Source of the DNA: Streptomyces lienomycini | GTDB lineage: Bacteria > Actinomycetota > Actinomycetes > Streptomycetales > Streptomycetaceae | NCBI RefSeq assembly: GCF_027947595.1 | Contig: NZ_CP116257.1 | Location: 5,217,501-5,281,500 of the forward strand | Reading direction: 5' to 3' | Length of the DNA: 64,000 nt | Shown: piece by piece, positions 44,682 through 52,622 of the stretch | How the letters are laid out: each line of letters opens with the position of its first letter | How positions within the stretch are numbered: the stretch's first letter is position 1 | Translations under genes and position numbers: made by a program | The notes under the pieces: generated by a model | Told to the model about the DNA's origin: nothing | The model's input: the letters and a program-made list of their open reading frames with translations, nothing else | Databases searched by the model: none

Positions 44682-44704
44682 CACCAATATTGGTGTCGAC
44701 CAGT
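44682..44704. promoter_or_regulatory. Overlapping palindrome and DasR-like site
   Basis: CACCAATATTGGTG (44682-44695) is a perfect 14-bp palindrome. It overlaps ATTGGTGTCGACCAGT (44689-44704), which keeps the TGGT-N4-ACCA core of the DasR element in 11 of 16 positions. It lies in the divergent spacer (44566-44837) between the C39-like peptidase and the kinase. Whether any regulator binds is untested. Confidence 0.4.
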
Positions 44705-44837
44705 GGCGGACCGGCCCCGTCCGGTACGGACCGTGGGCGGGCCCCCCGCCCCGTCCCCGGAACGGCACCGTCGCGGACGCGGGCGATTAGAGTGCGCAGC
44801 GAACCGTGCCCGCCCCTCCCTCCCCACAGGATCCGCC

Positions 44838-45458
44838 ATCCTCGACCTCGCAGCCCTGCTCCGCCGCCTTCCCCCCTCCTGCGGGCCCGTGCGCCTGGTC
44901 GGCGTCGACGGGTACGCCGGGTCCGGGAAGTCCACGTTCGCCGGGCGGCTGGCGGCCGAGTTGGGCGGGGCGCCGGTGCTGCACCTCGACGACATCGCCA
45001 GTCACGACGAGCTGTTCGACTGGACCGGGCGGCTGCTCGACCAGGTGATCGAGCCCCTGCGGCGCGGCGCCACCGCGCACTACGCCCCCTACGACTGGCG
45101 GGCCCGGCGTTTCGGAGCGCCCCGCCCGCTGCCGGCCGCTCCCGTGGTCCTGGTCGAGGGCGTCGGTGCGGGCCGTGAGGCGCTGCGGCCGCACCTGGCC
45201 CGGCTGTTCTGGATGGAGCTGCCCCAAAAGAAGGCGTGGGCGCGCGGACGGGCGCGCGACGGAGCGGAGCAGCGGACGTTCTGGGACGGGTGGATCCCGG
45301 CCGAGCGCCGGCACTTCGCCGAGGATCCCTCACGCCCCTACGCGCACCTTCTGGTACGACAGCGCGAACAGGGGTACGAGGTGCTACCGGGGCCCGCGGG
45401 AACCGCCTCCGGAGCCCACTTCCTCACGCTGGGTGACGGACCCTCCGCAATGTGTTGA
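44838..45458 (+). CDS. Uridine kinase-like P-loop protein (start uncertain)
   Basis: A protein of about 206 aa resembling uridine kinases / the AAA_18-type nucleoside kinase group: VRLVGVDGYAGSGKSTFAGRLAAEL (Walker A), APVLHLDDIASHDELFDWTG, and VVLVEGVGAGR; PLRRGATAHYAPYDW is the acceptor-site-like strand pair. It lacks a good start: an ATC at 44838 follows AGGA with correct spacing, GTG at 44889 would trim the first beta-strand, and GTG at 44733 adds a junk-like extension. The stop is certain. It might phosphorylate a nucleoside or related metabolite. Confidence 0.82.
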   Translation: MLDLAALLRRLPPSCGPVRLVGVDGYAGSGKSTFAGRLAAELGGAPVLHLDDIASHDELFDWTGRLLDQVIEPLRRGATAHYAPYDWRARRFGAPRPLPAAPVVLVEGVGAGREALRPHLARLFWMELPQKKAWARGRARDGAEQRTFWDGWIPAERRHFAEDPSRPYAHLLVRQREQGYEVLPGPAGTASGAHFLTLGDGPSAMC

Positions 45459-45507
45459 ACTGGTGAAGATCGCCGCTCGGTAACCCGCCGACGTGCCCCA
45501 ACTCCGC

Positions 45508-45537
45508 TTGACCCAGGGGCCGTACAGGTCTTACGTT
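45508..45537 (+). promoter_or_regulatory. Promoter of the candidate small RNA
   Basis: TTGACC (45508-45513), an 18-bp spacer and TACGTT (45532-45537): a good housekeeping-type promoter, followed within 10 bp by the start of a two-hairpin region. Confidence 0.6.
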
Positions 45538-45543
45538 CTGAAT

Positions 45544-45609
45544 GTGCGGCAGTTCGAAGCCGCCGGCAGACGCGAAGCCCCCGATTGTTCCCCCGTGATC
45601 GGGGGCTTC
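45544..45609 (+). ncRNA. Candidate small RNA with intrinsic terminator
   Basis: About 66-75 nt between a consensus-like promoter and an intrinsic terminator. Hairpin 1: GCGGC (45546-45550) and GCCGC (45559-45563) around AGTTCGAA. Hairpin 2, the terminator: GAAGCCCCCGAT (45574-45585), a 12-nt C-rich loop with CCCCC, ATCGGGGGCTTC (45598-45609), then GTTCTG. No open frame of sensible length is inside. A short C-rich loop recalls 6C-type RNAs, but the sequence does not match that family well. It precedes the EccA-like gene. Confidence 0.5.
45574..45609. terminator. Intrinsic terminator between the kinase and EccA-like genes
   Basis: Perfect 12-bp stem GAAGCCCCCGAT/ATCGGGGGCTTC with a 12-nt loop; shared by the candidate small RNA and possibly by read-through from the kinase gene. 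Confidence 0.75.
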
Positions 45610-45888
45610 GTTCTGCCCCGACCCCACTTCGCGGCTGCTCGGTGACGCCGAATGCTCACCCTCGGTCACCGCCGGACCGTGCGCCCCGGATGCTTCCACC
45701 TCCTGGAACGGCCCCTCCCCGCACCCTTCGGAGGAATGACCGCCGCGGGTACGATGCCCTCGGTGCGACCTACGGGAGATTGCCGCACGCACCTGCAACT
45801 CCGGTCGGCGGTGGCGCCGTTGGCCGAGGCGGTCGACGGGTGACGGCTCGTCGCCATACCGACGGGGGCACGGTAGGTGGGGGACGTG

Positions 45889-47745
45889 ATGGACTTCGGC
45901 ACGCAGGGCCCGCGGGCTCCGGCCGAACTCGCCTGGCTGCGCGGCGTGGACGCCTACACCATGGGGGCCTACCCGCAGGCGGAGGAGGAGTTCCGGGCCG
46001 CCGTACGCATCGATCCCACGATGGCCGACGGCTGGCTGGGACTGCACGCGCTGCGCGTCGACACCACGAACGCGTTGCTGCGAATGTTCCGCAACCGCGA
46101 CCGCTTCGGCGAGCAGCGCGCCCGCCACCGCCGGACGCTCAACTCCTGGTACTGGCTCGGCTGGTGGGTGCAGCCGGTGCTCGAGAACCCCCGGGACCTG
46201 CTGCTGGCGCACGCCTCGCACTGGCTGGACGGCCGGCACGTCCCGGAGCTGGACCGGGCCCTGGCCGGGCTGCCGCCCGTGGACTCCGACTCCCAGGTCC
46301 GCTTCCTGCACGCCTGCCGCGCCTACCTCGTCAAGGACTGGGAGCAGCTCGTCCGGCACACCGACCCGCTGCTCGGCGACCCCCTGCTGGGCATCGAGGC
46401 GGGACTGTTCAGCGGCATGGCCCGGGTCCGCCTGGAGATGTACGGGCAGGCCGAGCCGCTGCTGTCGGCGGCCCTGATGCGCTGCCGCAGCGAGCAGCCG
46501 CAGCGCAAGGAACTGCGCTACTGGCTGGCGCGGGCCCACGAGGGCACGGGGCGCAGCGCCGCCGCACTCCCGCTGTACCGGGCGGTGCACCGCGTCGACC
46601 CCGCCTTCATGGACACCTCGGCCCGGCTGGCGGCGATCGCCGAGAGCGACGGCTACGACGACTCCACCGACCTCGCTGGGCTCGTGCCGCCCGGCGCGGG
46701 AGCGGAGGCGCTGGACGGGCTCGACCCCCTCTTCGGCACCGAGGAGCGGGACCTCAAACTCTCCACGCCCGAGTCCCCGCTGTCCGTCCCGCTGCCCCCG
46801 CTCGGCGGCCCGTCGGTGCGGGAGAAGGCGGGCGGCCCCGACCCGTCCCTGCCGTCCGGGCCGACGGACCCGGCGCTCCTGGAGGAGGCGCTCGCCGAGC
46901 TGGAGCGGATGGTGGGCCTCGAACCGGTGAAGCGGCAGGTCAAGGCGTTGTCCGCGCAGCTGAACATGGCGCGGCTGCGGGCCGGGCAGGGCCTGCCCGT
47001 GCAACCGCCCAAACGTCACTTCGTCTTCTCCGGCCCCTCCGGCACCGGCAAGACCACCGTGGCCCGCATCCTGGGCCGCGTGTTCTACGCCCTCGGACTG
47101 CTCGGCGGCGACCACCTGGTGGAGGCACAGCGGGCCGACCTGGTCGGCGAGTACCTGGGCCAGACCGCCGTGAAGGCGAACGAGCTGATCGACTCCGCGC
47201 TCGGCGGCGTCCTCTTCGTCGACGAGGCGTACTCGCTGTCCAACTCCGGTTACGGCAAGGGCGACGCGTACGGCGACGAGGCGCTCCAGGTGCTGCTGAA
47301 GCGGGCCGAGGACAACCGGGACCACCTGGTGGTGATCCTGGCCGGCTATCCGGAGGGCATGGACCGGCTGCTGGGCGCCAACCCGGGGCTGTCCTCCCGC
47401 TTCACCTCACGGGTGGACTTCCCCTCGTACCGGCCGCTGGAGCTGACCTCGATCGGTGAGGTGCTCGCGGCGGAGAACGGGGACGTGTGGGACGAGGAGG
47501 CGCTGGACGAGCTGCGGTCGATCGCGGGGCACGTGGTGGACCAGGGGTGGATCGACGAGTTGGGGAACGGGCGGTTCCTGCGGACGCTGTACGAGAAGAG
47601 CTGTGCGTACCGGGATCTGCGGTTGTCCGTGTACCCGGGGATGCTGACCCGGGACGATCTGGCGACCTTGCGGTTGCCGGACCTGATGCAGGCGTACGGG
47701 GAGGTTCTGTCGGGCCGGGGGCCGGGGGACCCTTCGGCGGTCTGA
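45889..47745 (+). CDS. EccA/CbxX-type AAA+ ATPase with N-terminal TPR domain
   Basis: A 618-aa protein. Residues 1-240 hold tetratricopeptide-like helices (AYTMGAYPQAEEEFRAAVRIDPTMADGWLGLHALR, FSGMARVRLEMYGQAEPLLSAAL, ALPLYRAVHRVDPAFM), a variable linker follows, then a CbxX/CfqX-type AAA+ domain from about 335: VGLEPVKRQVKALSAQLNM, Walker A FSGPSGTGKTTVARILG, GEYLGQTAVKANELIDSALGGVLFVDEAYSL (Walker B DE) and VVILAGYPEGMDRLL. This is the order of EccA of type VII secretion, yet no ESX genes are nearby. ATG at 45889 has GGTGGGGG upstream. Confidence 0.9.
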   Translation: MDFGTQGPRAPAELAWLRGVDAYTMGAYPQAEEEFRAAVRIDPTMADGWLGLHALRVDTTNALLRMFRNRDRFGEQRARHRRTLNSWYWLGWWVQPVLENPRDLLLAHASHWLDGRHVPELDRALAGLPPVDSDSQVRFLHACRAYLVKDWEQLVRHTDPLLGDPLLGIEAGLFSGMARVRLEMYGQAEPLLSAALMRCRSEQPQRKELRYWLARAHEGTGRSAAALPLYRAVHRVDPAFMDTSARLAAIAESDGYDDSTDLAGLVPPGAGAEALDGLDPLFGTEERDLKLSTPESPLSVPLPPLGGPSVREKAGGPDPSLPSGPTDPALLEEALAELERMVGLEPVKRQVKALSAQLNMARLRAGQGLPVQPPKRHFVFSGPSGTGKTTVARILGRVFYALGLLGGDHLVEAQRADLVGEYLGQTAVKANELIDSALGGVLFVDEAYSLSNSGYGKGDAYGDEALQVLLKRAEDNRDHLVVILAGYPEGMDRLLGANPGLSSRFTSRVDFPSYRPLELTSIGEVLAAENGDVWDEEALDELRSIAGHVVDQGWIDELGNGRFLRTLYEKSCAYRDLRLSVYPGMLTRDDLATLRLPDLMQAYGEVLSGRGPGDPSAV

Positions 47746-47812
47746 GGAGTCGGCGGGGTGCCTCCCGGGCCGTTCGGGCACCGGGGAGGCACGACTGCCC
47801 GCGGCGGCGGCA

Positions 47813-48850
47813 CTACGTCGCCAGGGTCACCTCTCTGTGGGCCGGGTCGTTCACCTCGCCCACCAGGAGTTCCAGTACGTCCTCCAGCGCGACCAGGCCG
47901 AGCACCTTGCCCGAGGCGTCCGTGACCTGGGCCAGGTGGGTCGCCGCCCGGCGCATCACCGTGAGGGCGTCGTCCAGGGGGAGTTCGGGGCGCAGGGTCG
48001 TCATGTGGCGCCACAGGTGCTGGGGGACGGCACGGTCGGACTCCTCCAGGTCGAGGACGTCCTTGACGTGCAGGTATCCCATGAAGGCGCCCTGCTGCGC
48101 CGCTATCGGGAAGCGCGAGTACCCGGTGCGCGCGGTGAGTTCGACGATCTCCCCGGGGGTGACCGAGGGGCTGACCGTCACCAGGGACTCACGTCCGAGG
48201 AGTACGTCGGTGACCGGGCGGGAGCCCAGTTCCAGGGCGTCCTCCAGGCGCTCCTGCTCCTCGGGGTCGAGCAGTCCGGCCTGGCCGGCGTCCTCCACGA
48301 GGCGGTTGAGCTGCTCGCTGGTGAAGACGGCCTCGACCTCGTCCTTGGGCTCGACGTGGAAGAGCCGCAGGATGCCCTGCGCGCAGGCGCCCAGCGCGAC
48401 GGTGATCGGCCGGCACAGGCGGGCGAAGGCGACCAGGCCGGGGCTGAGCCACAGCGCGGCCTTCTCGGGTGCGGCCATGGCGAGGTTCTTCGGGACCATC
48501 TCGCCGATGACGAGGTGGCAGAAGATTACGGCGGCCAGTGCGATGACGTAGCCGAGCGGGTGGATCATGCCGTGCGGCAGGCGGATCCACTCGAAGACCG
48601 GTTCCAGCAGGTGCGCGACGGTCGGTTCGGCGACCGCGCCGAGCGTCAGCGAGCAGACGGTGATGCCGAACTGGGCGGCGGCCATCATCTGCGGCAGCCG
48701 CTCCAGGCCGTACAGCACCTGGCGGGCGCGGGCGGTGCCGAGCGGTTCGATCTGGCTGCGGCGCACGGAGACGAGTGCGAACTCGGCGCCGACGAAGAAG
48801 CCGTTGGCGAGCACGAGCAGGGCGGCGAAGAGGAGTTGCAGGACGCTCAT
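47813..48850 (-). CDS. CNNM/hemolysin-family membrane protein with CBS pair
   Basis: A 345-aa protein with a DUF21 (CNNM) transmembrane domain (LLFAALLVLANGFFVGAEFALVSVRRSQIE, MMAAAQFGITVCSLTLGAVAEP, VIALAAVIFCHLVIGEMVPKNLAM) followed by two CBS domains from about residue 200 (VSPSVTPGEIVELTARTGYSRFPI, DLDDALTVMRRAATHLAQVTDASGKVLGLVALEDVLELLVGEV). Related proteins affect divalent-cation (Mg, Co) transport. It lacks a C-terminal CorC_HlyC domain present in its neighbour. ATG overlaps the stop of the upstream gene by 4 nt. Confidence 0.9.
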   Translation of the reverse strand: MSVLQLLFAALLVLANGFFVGAEFALVSVRRSQIEPLGTARARQVLYGLERLPQMMAAAQFGITVCSLTLGAVAEPTVAHLLEPVFEWIRLPHGMIHPLGYVIALAAVIFCHLVIGEMVPKNLAMAAPEKAALWLSPGLVAFARLCRPITVALGACAQGILRLFHVEPKDEVEAVFTSEQLNRLVEDAGQAGLLDPEEQERLEDALELGSRPVTDVLLGRESLVTVSPSVTPGEIVELTARTGYSRFPIAAQQGAFMGYLHVKDVLDLEESDRAVPQHLWRHMTTLRPELPLDDALTVMRRAATHLAQVTDASGKVLGLVALEDVLELLVGEVNDPAHREVTLAT

Positions 48851-50178
48851 CGGGCGGCCTCCAGCACGGAGACCGGCGCGGTGCGCACCAGTCGTATCCG
48901 CTCGGCGCGGTAGTGGCCGACCTGGCGGACCGAGAGCCGCCAGCCGGGCAGTTCCGCCCGGTCTCCGACGGCGGGGATGCGGCCGAGCAGGTCGGCGACG
49001 AGTCCGGCCACGGTCTCGTAGGGGCCCTCGGGCGCCTCCAGGCCGACGCGTCGCAGGGCGTCGACGCGGCAGCTGCCGTCGACGTCCCAGGCGGGGCGGC
49101 CGTCCTCGGGCGGGGCCGGGGCGAGTTCGGGCACGTCGAGGCCGTCGTGCTCGTCGCGGACCTCGCCGACGAGTTCCTCGACGATGTCCTCCAGGGTGAC
49201 GACGCCGGCCGTGCCGCCGTACTCGTCGACCACGACCGCGATGGGCTGCTCGCTGCGCAGGCGGGTGAGCAGCGGCCGTACGGGCAGGGTCTCGGGGACG
49301 AGCAGCGCCGGGCGGGCGATCCGGCCGGCGGGGGTGCGCAGCCGGTCGTGCACGGGGACCGCGAGGGCGTCCTTGAGGTGGACCATACCGACGATCTCGT
49401 CGATCTTCTCCCGGTAGACGGGGAAGCGGGACAGGCCGGTGGCGCGGGTCAGGTTGACGACGTCCTCGGCGGTGGCCGAGGAGTGCAGGGCGCTGACCTT
49501 CACGCGGGGGGTCATGACGTGCTGGGCGGTCAGTTCGCCGAGGGACAGGGTCCGTACGAAGAGGTCGGCGGTGTCCTGTTCCAGGGCGCCGGCCCGGGCG
49601 GAGTGCCGGGCCAGGGAGACCAGTTCGCCGGGGGTGCGGGCGGAGGCAAGCTCCTCGGCGGGCTCGATGCCGAGCGCGCGGACCAGCCGGTTGGCCACGG
49701 TGTTGAGCGTGGCGATCACCGGGTGGAAGAGCCGGGCGAAGGCGTGCTGCGGGCCGGCCACGAAGCGCGCGACCTGGAGCGGCTTGGAGACCGCCCAGTT
49801 CTTGGGCACCAGTTCACCGATCACCATCTGCACGGCGGACGCCAGCAGCATGCCGACGACGACCGACACGCCGGACACGGCGCCGTCGGGGACGCCGACC
49901 GCGGTGAACGGGCCGTCGAGCAGCCGGGCCAGCGCCGGTTCGGCGAGCATGCCGACGACGAGGGAGGTGATGGTGATGCCGAGCTGGGTGCCGGAGAGCT
50001 GGAAGGACAGCTCCTTGAGGGACTCGACGACCCGGCGGGCACGCCGGTCGCCGGCCGCGGCGGCCTGCTCGGCGTCCGGGCGTTCGACGGTCACGAGGCC
50101 GAACTCGGCCGCGACGAAGAAGCCGTTGGCGAGGATCAGCAGGAACGCGGCTGCGAGGAGCAGCAGGGGGGTGGTCAT
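48847..50178 (-). CDS. CNNM/CorC-type membrane protein with CBS pair and CorC_HlyC domain
   Basis: A 443-aa paralogue of the next gene. DUF21 segment (LLLAAAFLLILANGFFVAAEFGLVTVERPDAE, QLGITITSLVVGMLAEP, VVVGMLLASAVQMVIGELVPKNW), two CBS domains (MTPRVKVSALHSSATAEDVVNLTRATGLSRFPVYRE and LLTRLRSEQPIAVVVDEYGGTAGVVTLEDIVEELVGEVRDEHD) and the C-terminal CorC_HlyC domain (SCRVDALRRVGLEAPEGPYETVAGLVADLLGRIPAVGDRAEL). It overlaps the following gene in an ATGA arrangement, so the two probably form a heteromer. The ATG at 50178 has no strong ribosome site. Confidence 0.91.
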   Translation of the reverse strand: MTTPLLLLAAAFLLILANGFFVAAEFGLVTVERPDAEQAAAAGDRRARRVVESLKELSFQLSGTQLGITITSLVVGMLAEPALARLLDGPFTAVGVPDGAVSGVSVVVGMLLASAVQMVIGELVPKNWAVSKPLQVARFVAGPQHAFARLFHPVIATLNTVANRLVRALGIEPAEELASARTPGELVSLARHSARAGALEQDTADLFVRTLSLGELTAQHVMTPRVKVSALHSSATAEDVVNLTRATGLSRFPVYREKIDEIVGMVHLKDALAVPVHDRLRTPAGRIARPALLVPETLPVRPLLTRLRSEQPIAVVVDEYGGTAGVVTLEDIVEELVGEVRDEHDGLDVPELAPAPPEDGRPAWDVDGSCRVDALRRVGLEAPEGPYETVAGLVADLLGRIPAVGDRAELPGWRLSVRQVGHYRAERIRLVRTAPVSVLEAAR

Positions 50179-50382
50179 GATGCCGCCGCCTGTGGGGTGT
50201 CACAGCAGGGGGCGGCGCAGGTACTGCAGGACGGTCCGTCCATCGCCGGAGGGAGTCACTCCTCGGGTAGCAGGAACCCCCGCGCACCGGGCGGAGCGAC
50301 AGGGGTGGGGACGCGACGGCCGCGTCCTCCTTCCCAGATTAATCACGAAAAGGGTGCCCGCGGCAGGGGCGGCGGCTCCGCG

Positions 50383-50853
50383 TCAGTCGCACGGAGCCTC
50401 GGGGAGGGCGTCGGAACGGGCCTCCACCAGGTCGCGCAGGGCGCGTGCGTCGGCGAGGGCGCGCTGCTTGGCGATGCCGGGCTGGATGCCGAGCGCGGGC
50501 AGGCTGGTGCCGTCGCTGAGGTCGAGGAAGACCCAGGGGTCGCCCTGGCGGAGGTTGACCCGGAGGATCTCCGGCCAGGCGAGGCGGCGTGTGGTGGTCA
50601 GGTTGACCACGGTGACGCCCGTCTCGTCGGCGGCGACCCGGGGCCGGGCCAGCAGGAGCAGCACGCCCGCCAGGAGGAGTGCCGTCAGCACGAAGCTGAG
50701 GCGCTCCCCCGGGCCGAGGCCGGCCAGCACCATCCCGAGCACCGTGACGGTCACGAAGGTGACGGCCGCGAGGACGATCAGGACGGCGCGGGTGCGGCCG
50801 GGGCGGAAGGTGACGGGCAGGGCCGGCAGGTCGTCCGGCGTGGTGTCGGGCAT
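50383..50853 (-). CDS. PH-domain membrane protein
   Basis: A 156-aa protein with two membrane helices (TRAVLIVLAAVTFVTVTVLGMVLAG and LSFVLTALLLAGVLLLLARP) followed by a bacterial PH-like domain (VAADETGVTVVNLTTTRRLAWPEILRVNLRQGDPWVFLDLSDGTSLPALGI), a common actinobacterial architecture. Function unknown. It is the 3'-most gene of the riboflavin/histidine run, 38 bp after hisG, and may be co-transcribed. ATG at 50853. Confidence 0.85.
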   Translation of the reverse strand: MPDTTPDDLPALPVTFRPGRTRAVLIVLAAVTFVTVTVLGMVLAGLGPGERLSFVLTALLLAGVLLLLARPRVAADETGVTVVNLTTTRRLAWPEILRVNLRQGDPWVFLDLSDGTSLPALGIQPGIAKQRALADARALRDLVEARSDALPEAPCD

Positions 50854-50891
50854 GGCGTCGCTCCGGGTCGTGCTCCTGTGCGGCGGGCGGG

Positions 50892-51749
50892 TCAGAGCCG
50901 GCAGGCGTGGATGGCCGTGGTGAGGATGGCCCGGGCGCCGATCTCGTAGAGGTCGTCCATGATCCGCTGGGCCTCCTTGGCGGGGACCATCGCGCGGACG
51001 GCGACCCAGCCCTCGTTGTGCAGCGGGGACACGGTCGGGGACTCCAGACCGGGGGTGAGGGCGACGGCCTTCTCCAGCTGCTCGACCCGGCAGTCGTAGT
51101 CCATCATCACGTAGGTCCGGGCGACCAGGACGCCCTGGAGACGGCGCAGGAACTGCTGGACCTTGGGCTCGGTGGTGGCGTCGGGCTCGGCGTCCGAGCG
51201 GCGGATGACGACGGCCTCGGACTTCATGATGGGCTCGCCGAACACCTCGAGGCCCGCGTTGCGCAGGGAGGTGCCGGTCTCGACGACGTCCGCGATGACC
51301 TCGGCGACGCCCAGTTCGATGGCGGTCTCGACGGCGCCGTCGAGGTGGACGACGGAGGCGTCGACGCCCCGGTCGGCCAGGTGGGCGGCGACGATGCCCT
51401 CGTAGGAGGTGGCGACGGTGCGGCCCTTGAGGTCGTCGATGCCGTGCGCGGTGCCGGGCTTGCCGGCGAAGCGGAAGGTGGAGCGGGCGAAGCCGAGCGG
51501 GAGGATCTCCTCGGCGTGGGCGCCGGAGTCGATCAGCAGGTCGCGGCCGGTGATGCCGATGTCGAGCTTGCCGGAGGAGACGTAGATCGCGATGTCGCGG
51601 GGGCGGAGGTAGAAGAACTCGACCTCGTTGACCGGGTCGACGATCCGGAGTTCCTTGGACTCGCGGCGCTGCTGGTAGCCGGCCTCATGCAGCATCTCCC
51701 CCGCGGGGCCTGACAGGGAACCCTTGTTGGGGACGGCGATGCGCAGCAT
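50892..51749 (-). CDS. hisG: ATP phosphoribosyltransferase
   Basis: A 285-aa long-form HisG catalysing the first step of histidine biosynthesis, ATP + PRPP to phosphoribosyl-ATP, in the cytoplasm. Catalytic region: MLRIAVPNKGSLSGPAGEML, LDIGITGRDLLIDSG, AEVIADVVETGTSLRNAGLEVFG (PRPP-binding). The C-terminal ACT-like domain (TVSPLHNEGWVAVRAMVPAKEAQRIMDDLYEIGARAILTTAIHACRL) gives histidine feedback. GAAGGAAG precedes the ATG. It follows hisE by 60 bp. Confidence 0.97.
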   Translation of the reverse strand: MLRIAVPNKGSLSGPAGEMLHEAGYQQRRESKELRIVDPVNEVEFFYLRPRDIAIYVSSGKLDIGITGRDLLIDSGAHAEEILPLGFARSTFRFAGKPGTAHGIDDLKGRTVATSYEGIVAAHLADRGVDASVVHLDGAVETAIELGVAEVIADVVETGTSLRNAGLEVFGEPIMKSEAVVIRRSDAEPDATTEPKVQQFLRRLQGVLVARTYVMMDYDCRVEQLEKAVALTPGLESPTVSPLHNEGWVAVRAMVPAKEAQRIMDDLYEIGARAILTTAIHACRL

Positions 51750-51809
51750 GAGGTCGGCTTCCTTCGCGTGACGGGTGCGTGACGGGGTGGGTGGAACGGG
51801 GAACAGGGC

Positions 51810-52082
51810 TTACAGGTGGGCGTACACGTCGTCCAGGGAGATGCCGCGGGCGACCATCATCACCTGGACGTGGTAGAGCAGCTGGGAGATCTCCTCGGCG
51901 GCGGCTTCCTTGCCCTCGTGCTCGGCGGCCATCCAGACCTCCGCGGCCTCCTCGACGACCTTCTTGCCGATGGCATGGACGCCCTTGTCGACCAGTTCGG
52001 CGGTGCGGGAGGTGGCGGGATCGCCGTTGGCTGCCTTGTGCTGGAGCTCGGTGAACAGCTCCTCGAACGTCTTCTTGGACAT
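51810..52082 (-). CDS. hisE: Phosphoribosyl-ATP pyrophosphatase
   Basis: A 90-aa HisE that removes pyrophosphate from PR-ATP in step two of histidine synthesis. Visible: [77 protein letters not shown], with the Glu-rich metal-binding helices of the MazG/HisE fold. GTGGGGG precedes ATG at 52082. Actinobacteria usually keep hisE and hisG together away from the main his operon, as seen here, next to rib genes. Confidence 0.96.
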   Translation of the reverse strand: MSKKTFEELFTELQHKAANGDPATSRTAELVDKGVHAIGKKVVEEAAEVWMAAEHEGKEAAAEEISQLLYHVQVMMVARGISLDDVYAHL

Positions 52083-52115
52083 GGTGGCCCCCACTTTACG
52101 CGTGCGCCGGACGGC

Positions 52116-52601
52116 CTAGCGCCACGGTTCGGATACTGAGCGGAGCGTGGCCGCCGTGGCGACGGCCGCGGTCACCGCCTCGTGCCCCTTGTCCTCGCGG
52201 GAGCCCTCGATGCCGGCCCGGTCCAGGGCCTGCTCCTCGGTGTCGCAGGTGAGGACGCCGAAGCCGACGGGGACGCCGGTCTCGACGGAGACCTGGACGA
52301 GGCCCTGGGTGACGCCCTGGCACACGTAGTCGAAGTGGGGGGTGCCGCCGCGGATGACGACGCCGAGGGCGACGATGGCGTCGTAGCCGCGGCCCGCGAG
52401 GACCTTGGCGACGACCGGCAGCTCGAAGCTGCCGGGGACGCGGAGCAGGGTCGGCTCGTCGATGCCGAGTTCACGCAGGGCGCGCAGGGCGCCGTCCACC
52501 AGTCCGTCCATCACCTTGTCGTGCCACTGCGACGCGATCACGGCGACCCTGAGGTCTCCGACGTTGCGTACGGACAGTTCCGGTGCACCCTTGCCGCTCA
52601 C
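52116..52601 (-). CDS. ribH: 6,7-dimethyl-8-ribityllumazine synthase
   Basis: A 161-aa lumazine synthase that joins 5-amino-6-ribitylaminouracil and 3,4-dihydroxybutanone phosphate, usually as a 60-mer. Conserved [83 protein letters not shown] and the catalytic-His region. GTG at 52601 follows GAGGAG. It lies 21 bp after ribBA. Confidence 0.97.
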   Translation of the reverse strand: MSGKGAPELSVRNVGDLRVAVIASQWHDKVMDGLVDGALRALRELGIDEPTLLRVPGSFELPVVAKVLAGRGYDAIVALGVVIRGGTPHFDYVCQGVTQGLVQVSVETGVPVGFGVLTCDTEEQALDRAGIEGSREDKGHEAVTAAVATAATLRSVSEPWR

Positions 52602-52622
52602 GTGTCTCCTCGTCTCGCTTGC

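Noticed and set aside
45544..45609. 6C small RNA
   Set aside because: It has a C-rich loop, but only one such loop and no match to the two CCCCCC loops of the family; kept only as an unnamed candidate RNA.
50179..50382. Metal-sensing riboswitch upstream of the CNNM genes
   Set aside because: I looked for M-box or yybP-type features in the leader and saw none; only short GC-rich hairpins.
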